NCBI GenBank assembly: GCA_963204815.1
Contig: CAUJHQ010000106.1
Location: 1 to 35,000, forward strand
Reading direction: 5' to 3'
From: Pseudomonadota bacterium
Lineage (GTDB): Bacteria; Pseudomonadota; Gammaproteobacteria; Burkholderiales; Burkholderiaceae_C
Length of the DNA stretch: 35,000 bases
A program made the position numbers and the translations under genes. Below, in pieces: positions 29,319 to 35,000 of this stretch. The notes under the pieces were generated by a model that had not been told where the DNA came from, made no database searches, and worked only from the letters and a program-made list of their open reading frames with translations. How positions within the stretch are numbered: the stretch's first letter is position 1; each line of letters begins with the position of its first letter.

Positions 29319-30248
29319 ATGGGCTTCGCCGACGAGCTGGCCGCCGGCCTGCGCGCGCGCCCGCGCTGCATCGCGCCCAAGTGGTTCTACGACGCCGCCG
29401 GCTCGGCGCTCTTCGACCGCATCTGCGCACTGCCCGAGTACTACCCCACCCGCACCGAGCTCGCGCTGCTCGACCGCCATGCGGCCGAGATGGCGGCGGC
29501 GATCGGGCCGGGTGCGGAGATCGTCGAGTTCGGCGCCGGGTCGAGCGTCAAGGTGCGGCTGCTGCTGGCGGCGCTGCAGCGGCCGGCCGGCTTCGTGCCG
29601 GTGGACATCTCGGGCGAGCACCTGATGGCCGCGGCCGCGCGGCTGCGCGCCGATCACCCGGGGCTGCCGGTGCGGCCGCTCGTCGCCGACTACACCGCCG
29701 AGGCGCTGGTGCTGCCGCCGGCGGCCGGTCGGCGCGTCGGCTTCTACCCCGGCAGCTCGATCGGCAACTTCGACCCCGCCGAGGCCGAGCGGCTGCTGGC
29801 GCGCTTTCGCGCCTGGCTGCCGGGCGGCGGGCTGCTGATCGGCGTCGACCTCGTGAAGTCGCCGGCGCTGCTGCACGCGGCCTACAACGACGCCGCCGGC
29901 GTCACGGCGGCCTTCAACCTCAACCTGTGGGCGCGTGCCAACCGCGAGCTCGGCGCCGACTTCGATCTCGCGGCCTGGGAGCACGCGGCGCTGTATCACC
30001 CGCCGCTGCGGCGCATCGAGATGCACCTGGTGAGCCGGCGCCGGCAGACCGTGCACCTGGCCGGCGAGGCCTTCGAGTTCGACGAAGGCGACAGCGTTCA
30101 CACCGAGAATTCGTACAAGTACACCGTCGAAGGCTTCCAGGCGATGGCGCGGCGCGCCGGCTGGCAGCCGCAGGCGGTGTGGACCGACGGCCAGCGCCGA
30201 TTCGCGCTGCACTGGCTGGACACCGTGGCACCGAAGGAGGCTCGATGA
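29319..30248 (+). CDS. egtD: L-histidine N-alpha-methyltransferase EgtD
   Basis: A 309-residue SAM-dependent methyltransferase that adds three methyl groups to histidine to give hercynine, the substrate of EgtB. The family motif YYPTRTE is at 41-47, the SAM loop EFGAGSS at 70-76, then VDISGEHL, FYPGSSIGNFDP and the C-terminal HTENSYKYTVEGFQAMA block. The length is typical (about 320). The ATG lies one base past the egtB stop, and its own stop overlaps the DUF427 gene as ATGA. Together egtB and egtD are enough to make the sulfoxide; a C-S lyase (EgtE) must come from elsewhere. Confidence 0.96.
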   Translation: MGFADELAAGLRARPRCIAPKWFYDAAGSALFDRICALPEYYPTRTELALLDRHAAEMAAAIGPGAEIVEFGAGSSVKVRLLLAALQRPAGFVPVDISGEHLMAAAARLRADHPGLPVRPLVADYTAEALVLPPAAGRRVGFYPGSSIGNFDPAEAERLLARFRAWLPGGGLLIGVDLVKSPALLHAAYNDAAGVTAAFNLNLWARANRELGADFDLAAWEHAALYHPPLRRIEMHLVSRRRQTVHLAGEAFEFDEGDSVHTENSYKYTVEGFQAMARRAGWQPQAVWTDGQRRFALHWLDTVAPKEAR

Positions 30249-30526
30249 AGGCGATCTGGAACGGCACCGTCATTGCCGAGAGCGACGACACCGTCGTCGT
30301 CGAAGGCAACCACTACTTCCCCGCGTCGGCGGTGGACCGCAAGTTCCTGCTGCCCAGCAACACGAAGACGCACTGCGCCTGGAAGGGCGAGGCGCATTAC
30401 CACACGGTCTTCGTCGACGGCGACGCCAACCCCGATGCCGCCTGGTTCTACCCCGCTCCGCGCGACGCGGCGGCCGAGATCAAGGACCGCATCGCGTTCT
30501 GGAAGGGCGTGAAGGTCACGGAGTAG
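30245..30526 (+). CDS. DUF427-domain protein in the egt operon
   Basis: A 93-residue protein of the DUF427 family, a small beta-rich fold of unknown function. Family residues are MKAIWNGTVIAESDDTVVVEGNHYFP, the THCAWKGEAHYHTV stretch and the terminal KDRIAFWKGVKV. It overlaps egtD by ATGA and carries its own AAGGAGG, so it is tightly tied to ergothioneine genes in translation. Conserved Cys, Trp and His (HCAWKGEAHYH) could bind a ligand or metal; this is inference. It has no signal peptide. Confidence 0.93.
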   Translation: MKAIWNGTVIAESDDTVVVEGNHYFPASAVDRKFLLPSNTKTHCAWKGEAHYHTVFVDGDANPDAAWFYPAPRDAAAEIKDRIAFWKGVKVTE

Positions 30527-30530
30527 GCCC

Positions 30531-31244
30531 ATGGCCGACGGCCTGGGCGCCGCCCACCGGCGGCGCCTGCGCGAGGTCTGGCGCTCGGCCGGCTGGCCCT
30601 GCCAGGACCTCGTCGAGGTCGAACTGCTCGCCGCCGGCTGGCTGGAGCGCGTGCGTGACGCGGCCGGCCGCGAGACGCTGCGCGTCACCGACGCCGGCAT
30701 CGGCGTGCTCGCCGCCACGCTGCAGAAGAACCGCGCCGCGCGCAGCGCCCACGAAGATCTGGTGGCGCGCGTGGCCGCCGAGATGCAGCGCGCCGGGCGG
30801 GTGGTCTGGCGCGGCCTCTCGCTGCGGGCGCCGCTCGCGGGCGAAGACGGCGCCACGCGCTGGGTGATGGCCATGCCCGACGTCTTCTCGATCCGCCACA
30901 CCACGGTCGAGGACTACGCCGAGCCGGTGGTGCACGAGATCAAGGTGCGCCGCGCCGACCTGCTGTCCGACCTGCGCCGGCCGGACAAGGGTGCCGCCTA
31001 CCGGGCGCTGGCCAGCCAGTGCTGGTACGTGCTGGCCGACGGCATCGCGGCGGCCGAGGAGATTCCGCCCGAGTACGGTGTGCTCGTCGCCGCCGGCGGG
31101 GGCCTGGAGGTGGCGCGCGCCGCGCCGCGCCGGGCCGCCCGCGTGCCCTTCGCCGTCTGGATGAGCCTGGCGCGCGCCAATGCCGAGCCGGCGCCGGACG
31201 ACGGGCAGGGCTGGCTGGGCGCGCCGCCGGACCCACCCCCATAG
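30531..31244 (+). CDS. predicted PD-(D/E)XK nuclease-like protein
   Basis: A 237-residue protein. The N-terminal part (about 1-65) looks like a small winged-helix domain (LRVTDAGIGVLAATLQKN). The remainder carries a candidate restriction-endonuclease-like core: HEDLV (Glu75), MPDVFS (Asp117) and the signature HEIKVRRADLLSDL (Glu136, Lys138), which resembles MmcB-type DNA repair nucleases. This assignment rests on motif spacing and is tentative. The C-terminal tail is Pro-rich. ATG 30531 follows the DUF427 stop by 4 bp with GGAG upstream, so it is the last gene of the egt transcript. Its tie to ergothioneine is not understood. Confidence 0.72.
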   Translation: MADGLGAAHRRRLREVWRSAGWPCQDLVEVELLAAGWLERVRDAAGRETLRVTDAGIGVLAATLQKNRAARSAHEDLVARVAAEMQRAGRVVWRGLSLRAPLAGEDGATRWVMAMPDVFSIRHTTVEDYAEPVVHEIKVRRADLLSDLRRPDKGAAYRALASQCWYVLADGIAAAEEIPPEYGVLVAAGGGLEVARAAPRRAARVPFAVWMSLARANAEPAPDDGQGWLGAPPDPPP

Positions 31245-31288
31245 ACCGCGGGCTCCGGAGATTCCCCCGTGCCCCGGTGCCGCAAGTG

Positions 31289-31304
31289 GCGCCGCCTTCG
31301 GCGC
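31289..31304 (+). terminator. hairpin after the egt operon
   Basis: A 6-bp stem (GCGCCG / CGGCGC) with a 4-nt loop lies 45 bp past the last egt-operon stop. ACAATT follows, which could instead be the -10 (CACAAT, 31304-31309) of the next gene. Either reading is weak. Confidence 0.28.
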
Positions 31305-31341
31305 ACAATTCGCCGCTTCACGGTCACTTGAACGGCCTGTC

Positions 31342-32910
31342 ATGCGATTCGCCGCCCACACGCTCGCCGCCTTCGCGCTGGCCGCCGGCCTGGCCGCCGC
31401 CGCGCCGCCCGCCACCGCCGCCGGCCTGCCGTCGAAGAACGTGGCCTGGCGCAGCGCCGCCGCCGATGCCGACATCGACCGCGCCTTCGCGCAGGCGCGG
31501 CAGGAGAAGAAGCCGGTGCTGCTGTACTGGGGCGCGACCTGGTGCCCGCCGTGCAACCAGCTGAAGGCGACGCTGTTCAACCGCCAGGACTTCGCCACCC
31601 AGGCGCGCTCCTTCGTCGCCGTGCACGTCGATGGCGACCGGCCGGCGGCGCAGAAGCTGTCGCGCCGCTTCAACGTCAGCGGCTACCCGACGCTGGTGGT
31701 CTTCAACACCGCCGGCCAGGAACTCACGCGCCTGCCCGGCGAGGTCGACGCCGAACAGGTGCTGGCCTTGATGCAGCTGGGCCTGGCCGGCGGCCGCCCG
31801 GTGAAGGCCGTGCTGGCCGACGCGAGGGCCGGCAAGCCGCTGGCGGCCGACGAATGGCGCCTGCTCGCCTACTACTCGTGGGAGACCGACGACGGCCAGC
31901 TGGTGCCGCGCGCCGAGGTGGCTGCCACGTTGGCCACGCTGGCCGCCGCCAGCAGCGCCGCCGACGCCGAGACGACGACGCGCCTGTGGCTGAAGGCGCT
32001 GGCCGCCAGCGACGACGGCAAGGGCGTCAAGCCCGACGACGCACTGCGCGAGCGCGTGATGAAGGTCGTCAACGACCCGGCGCAGGCGCGCGCCCACATG
32101 GACGTCGTCGCCGGCAGCGCCGCCGACCTGGTGCGCGTGCTGGCGGGCGATGCCGCGCCGGAGACCTCGTCGCTCGTCGCCCCGTTCGACGCCGCGCTGC
32201 GCCGGCTGGCCGCCGATGCGACGCTGTCGCGCGGCGACCGCATCTCGGCGCTGATCTCGCGCATCGACCTCGCGCGCCTGGGCACGACCAAGGAGGATGT
32301 CGCGCCGAAGCTGCCCGAGGCGCTGTTGAAGGACGTGCGCGACCACGTCGCGCGCGACGACCGCGAGATCACCGACGGCTACGAGCGCATGGCGGTGATC
32401 CCGTCCGGCGGCTACGCGCTCGCGCACGCCGGCCTGTGGGCCGAAAGCGACGCGCTGCTGAAGGCCAACCTCGCGAAGAGCCAGGCGCCGTACTACCTGA
32501 TGAGCCAGCTCGGCAGCAATGCCCGCAAGCTCGGCCGCAAGGCCGAGGCGCTGCAGTGGTACCAGCAGGCCTGGGACAAGAGCGAAGGCCCGGCGACGCG
32601 CCTGCAGTGGGGCTCCGGCTATCTGGGCGCCCTGGTCGATCTGGCGCCGGCCGAGGCCGCGCGCATCGAGAAGACGGCCGCGAAGCTGATCGCCGAAGCG
32701 GGCCGGGACCGCGGCGCCTTCGAAGGGCGCAGCGTGCGTTCGCTGCAGCGCATGGGCCGCAAGCTGCAGGGCTGGAACGCCGACGGCCAGCAGGCCGCGG
32801 CGCTGAAGCGGCTGCGCGCGCAGCTCGACGGCCTGTGCCGCAAGGTCGACGCGGCGGAGGGCCAGCGCGCCGCCTGCCAGGCGCTGCTGGCGCCCGCCAA
32901 GGCCACCTGA
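31342..32910 (+). CDS. periplasmic thioredoxin-like protein with a helical C-terminal half
   Basis: A 522-residue protein with a signal peptide (about 1-26, ATAAG). A thioredoxin domain (about 40-155) has the redox motif WCPPC (Cys68, Cys71) and the cis-Pro region SGYPTLVVF. The longer C-terminal part (about 160-522) is all-helical and TPR-like (YYLMSQLGSNARKLGRKAEALQWYQQA). Related proteins act as periplasmic thiol reductants or disulfide-handling enzymes. The CPPC motif suggests an intermediate redox potential. No Shine-Dalgarno is obvious before ATG 31342; CACAAT at 31304-31309 may be its -10. The next gene starts directly at its stop. Confidence 0.88.
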   Translation: MRFAAHTLAAFALAAGLAAAAPPATAAGLPSKNVAWRSAAADADIDRAFAQARQEKKPVLLYWGATWCPPCNQLKATLFNRQDFATQARSFVAVHVDGDRPAAQKLSRRFNVSGYPTLVVFNTAGQELTRLPGEVDAEQVLALMQLGLAGGRPVKAVLADARAGKPLAADEWRLLAYYSWETDDGQLVPRAEVAATLATLAAASSAADAETTTRLWLKALAASDDGKGVKPDDALRERVMKVVNDPAQARAHMDVVAGSAADLVRVLAGDAAPETSSLVAPFDAALRRLAADATLSRGDRISALISRIDLARLGTTKEDVAPKLPEALLKDVRDHVARDDREITDGYERMAVIPSGGYALAHAGLWAESDALLKANLAKSQAPYYLMSQLGSNARKLGRKAEALQWYQQAWDKSEGPATRLQWGSGYLGALVDLAPAEAARIEKTAAKLIAEAGRDRGAFEGRSVRSLQRMGRKLQGWNADGQQAAALKRLRAQLDGLCRKVDAAEGQRAACQALLAPAKAT

Positions 32911-34806
32911 GTGGCTAGCGCCGGCGACACGCCCGACCGCGGGCGGCGGCGTTTCCATGCGCGTGCGCTTGCCGCCGCGCTGGGCGCGCCCTGGCCGCTG
33001 CTTGCAGCGGCCGCGGGTGACGACGAACGCCCGGTCACCGGCCAGTGGGTGCACGCCTACGCCGCCTTCGGCCGCCCGGCCTACCCACCGGAGTTCACGC
33101 ACTTTCCCTACGTGAACCCCGACGCGCCGAAGGGCGGCACGCTGTACCTGTCCAACCCCGACCGGCGCAGCAGCTTCGACAAGTTCAACTACTTCACGCT
33201 GAAGGGCGAGGCCCCAGCCGGCCTGATGCACTTCATGCACGAGACGCTGGCCTGGCGCGGCAGCGACGAGAGCATGACGATGTACGGCCTGCTCGCCGAG
33301 GCGATGCTCGTCGCGCCGGACAAGGCCTCGATCACCTTCCGTCTGCACCCGAAGGCGCGTTTCTCGAACGGCGACCCGGTGCTCGCCGAGGACATCAAGT
33401 TCAGCTTCGACAGCCTCGCCAGCCCGAAGGCCGACCCCGGATGGCAGTCGCGCATGGCGGTGGTCGGCGCGGCGGTGGTGCTCGACGAGCGCACGATCCG
33501 CTTCGACATGAAGGAGCGCAGCAACGACGCGCTCTTCACGGTCGGCACGCTGCTGCCGGTGTTCTCGCGCAAGTGGGCGCCCGGCAAGGCCTTCGACGAG
33601 ATCGTCACCGAATACCCGCTGACGAGCGGGCCCTGCCTGATCGACCGCACCGAAGGCGGCCGGCGCATCGAGTTCAAGCGCCGGCCGGACTACTGGGCGC
33701 GTGACCTGCCGGTGCGGCGCGGCTTCTTCAACTTCGACCGCGTCGTCTACCGCTACTACCAGGACGAAGACATCGCGACCGAGGCTTTCAAGGCCGGCGA
33801 GTTCGACATCCTGCGCACCTACAGCGCGCGCATCTTCGCGCGCCAGCATCGCGGGCCGAAGTGGAACGACGGCCGCATCGTCAAGGTGCGCTTCCCGACC
33901 GAGACGGTGGAACTGCTGCAGTCCTACCAGCTGAACCTGCGGCGACCGAAGTTCCAGGACATCCGCGTGCGCGAGGCACTCGGGCTGGCCTGGGACTTCG
34001 AGCAGAGCAACCGCTACAAGACCTTCAAGCAGGCCGACAGCGTGTTCAACAACTCCGAGTTCGCCGCCGAGGGGCTGCCGTCGGCCGGCGAGCTCGCGCT
34101 GCTGGAGCCCTACCGCGCGGAGCTGCCGCCGGCGGTGTTCGGCCCGCCGTACCGCGCCCCGCGCACGAACGACGACCCGAAGGCGCTGCGCCGCAACCTG
34201 CTGAAGGCGCGCGCGCTGCTCGAGGCCGCCGGCTGGAAGCTCGGCGCCGACGGCCGCCTGCGCAACGCCGCCGGCGAAGCCTTCGAGTTCGAGTACGTGG
34301 GCCCGGGCGACAACGTGGTGCGCGAGATCGAGTGGGGCCGCAACCTCGAGAAGCTCGGCATCAAGCTCAACATCCGCAAGGTCGACTTCGCGCTCTTCTC
34401 GCGCCGCCTGCAGGAATACGACTTCGACACCACGACCATCGTCGAAGGCCATGCCACGCTGCCGGCGCTGGGCGACCTGCTGCGCCTGTACAGCAGCAAG
34501 TCGGCCGACGAGAAGGGCAACGACAACTACCGCGGCGTCAAGAGCCGCGCCATCGACCACATCCTGGCCGCGATGGGCCGCGCCGAAACGATGGCGCAGC
34601 TGCGCGACGCCTGCCGGGCGCTTGACCGCATCGTCATGTGGAGCCACTTCCAGGTGCCGCAGCTGTACGCCGCCGACATCCCGATGTCGTACTGGAACAA
34701 GTTCGGCCTGCCGGCGAAGAAGCCGCGCTTCTTCACGGTGTCGGTCACGCAGGATCTCGAACCCCAGCTCGCCTGGCCCGAGCTGACGTGGTGGGCGAAG
34801 GTCTGA
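32911..34806 (+). CDS. YejA-like family 5 extracellular solute-binding protein
   Basis: A 631-residue ABC-transporter solute-binding protein of family 5 (SBP_bac_5), YejA-type. The YejA-like opening FTHFPYVNPDAPKGGTLYLSN is followed by LLAEAMLVAPDKASITFRLH, ARFSNGDPVLAEDIKFSFDS, and RVREALGLAWDFE. Members bind oligopeptides or related compounds. The GTG at 32911 directly abuts the TGA of the thioredoxin-like gene, so the two are co-transcribed. The N-terminus (RGRRRFHARALAAALG) carries an Arg-rich, Tat-like signal. No YejBEF genes follow: the repeat element begins within about 100 bp. Confidence 0.92.
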   Translation: MASAGDTPDRGRRRFHARALAAALGAPWPLLAAAAGDDERPVTGQWVHAYAAFGRPAYPPEFTHFPYVNPDAPKGGTLYLSNPDRRSSFDKFNYFTLKGEAPAGLMHFMHETLAWRGSDESMTMYGLLAEAMLVAPDKASITFRLHPKARFSNGDPVLAEDIKFSFDSLASPKADPGWQSRMAVVGAAVVLDERTIRFDMKERSNDALFTVGTLLPVFSRKWAPGKAFDEIVTEYPLTSGPCLIDRTEGGRRIEFKRRPDYWARDLPVRRGFFNFDRVVYRYYQDEDIATEAFKAGEFDILRTYSARIFARQHRGPKWNDGRIVKVRFPTETVELLQSYQLNLRRPKFQDIRVREALGLAWDFEQSNRYKTFKQADSVFNNSEFAAEGLPSAGELALLEPYRAELPPAVFGPPYRAPRTNDDPKALRRNLLKARALLEAAGWKLGADGRLRNAAGEAFEFEYVGPGDNVVREIEWGRNLEKLGIKLNIRKVDFALFSRRLQEYDFDTTTIVEGHATLPALGDLLRLYSSKSADEKGNDNYRGVKSRAIDHILAAMGRAETMAQLRDACRALDRIVMWSHFQVPQLYAADIPMSYWNKFGLPAKKPRFFTVSVTQDLEPQLAWPELTWWAKV

Positions 34807-34910
34807 CATGGCGCGGCTGTCGTCGACATTCGAGTCGCAGGCGGGGGCATCGGCGTGTCGCGGCACATGGCAGTCATTCGCGTGCTCGGATTGGCGCGAA
34901 GGCCGAGGCC

Positions 34911-34994
34911 GCCGGGTGCCGGGCTCCGCTCATGTCCCCCGCGCTGGGCTGCGCCCAGCGCTCCTCCTTTACTTCGCTCCACCCGGCACCCGGC
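34911..34994. repeat. compound inverted-repeat element (likely dispersed intergenic repeat)
   Basis: Outer 13-bp arms GCCGGGTGCCGGG (34911-34923) and CCCGGCACCCGGC (34982-34994) are perfect inverted repeats. Between them is a perfect 9-bp hairpin, GCGCTGGGC / GCCCAGCGC (34941-34949, 34953-34961) with a 3-nt loop. The sequence between, including CCTCCTTTACTTCGCTCC, resembles repeats scattered through Rubrivivax/Leptothrix-like genomes; that likeness is from memory. The stretch 34807-34910 before it shows no gene. Confidence 0.65.
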
Positions 34995-35000
34995 GTCCTC

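Noticed and set aside
31324..34866. 1180-residue open frame on the minus strand
   Set aside because: It is antisense to the thioredoxin-like and YejA-like genes, has an Arg/Gly/Ala/His-rich composition and no domain. High GC leaves such frames open by chance.
1..35000. tRNA, rRNA, CRISPR, prophage, insertion sequence, integrase or toxin-antitoxin pair
   Set aside because: I looked on both strands and saw no supporting sequence. A tool-based search (tRNAscan-SE, Rfam, ISfinder) would be decisive for short RNAs.

Overview
This 35 kb window is GC-rich chromosomal DNA, almost fully coding, with 4-bp stop/start overlaps and very short gaps. Two Bug/TctC-type solute-binding proteins, a ProQ/FinO protein, an NnrU protein, a CoxG-like SRPBCC protein and many small conserved proteins point to a betaproteobacterium of the order Burkholderiales, probably near the Rubrivivax/Leptothrix group. 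That placement is inference from gene content and composition. I found no rRNA, tRNA, CRISPR array, transposase, integrase or phage gene. I list 36 protein genes, one of them cut by the left edge, and nothing looks recently acquired.

Layout. 1-2.6 kb: the end of a tartrate/malate-type decarboxylating dehydrogenase, a Bug solute-binding protein and a DUF3014 protein. 2.6-7.5 kb: an amidase, an M16 metallopeptidase, and a minus-strand row of a two-TM protein, a ProQ/FinO RNA chaperone and the RNA 2',3'-cyclic phosphodiesterase ThpR, the last two translationally coupled. 7.7-11.2 kb: a CAP-domain lipoprotein, an SDR and an M13 metallopeptidase. 11.2-14.1 kb (minus): TauE/SafE permease, phosphoribosyltransferase and a fused phosphotransferase/P-loop kinase. 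14.2-15.6 kb: an SDR with a non-canonical active site, coupled to a lipoprotein hydrolase. 15.6-18.9 kb (minus): two secreted proteins of unknown function. 19-20.9 kb (minus): CoxG-like, GNAT and Bug genes. 21-25.8 kb: small conserved proteins, DUF924, a putrescine-type binding protein, MaoC, NnrU and the SRAP protein YedK. 25.8-28 kb: a DUF4397 protein and a pirin. 28.1-31.2 kb: an ergothioneine operon (egtB-egtD) continued by a DUF427 gene and a predicted PD-(D/E)XK nuclease-like gene. 31.3-34.8 kb: a periplasmic thioredoxin-like protein and a YejA-type solute-binding protein. The right end holds a compound inverted repeat that looks like a dispersed intergenic element.

The most interesting observations are these. 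(1) At least eight genes lack a Shine-Dalgarno sequence and instead carry a -10-like hexamer 6-7 nt before the start codon, the geometry of leaderless transcripts. (2) The DUF924 gene has no ATG, GTG or TTG anywhere sensible, but has an ATA that overlaps the upstream TAG stop as ATAG. (3) The egtBD operon runs into a DUF427 gene and a PD-(D/E)XK-like gene whose roles are unknown. (4) One SDR has lost the Tyr-xxx-Lys pair. I saw no large undescribed multi-gene system; the egt operon extension and the paired secreted proteins are the best candidates for new biology.
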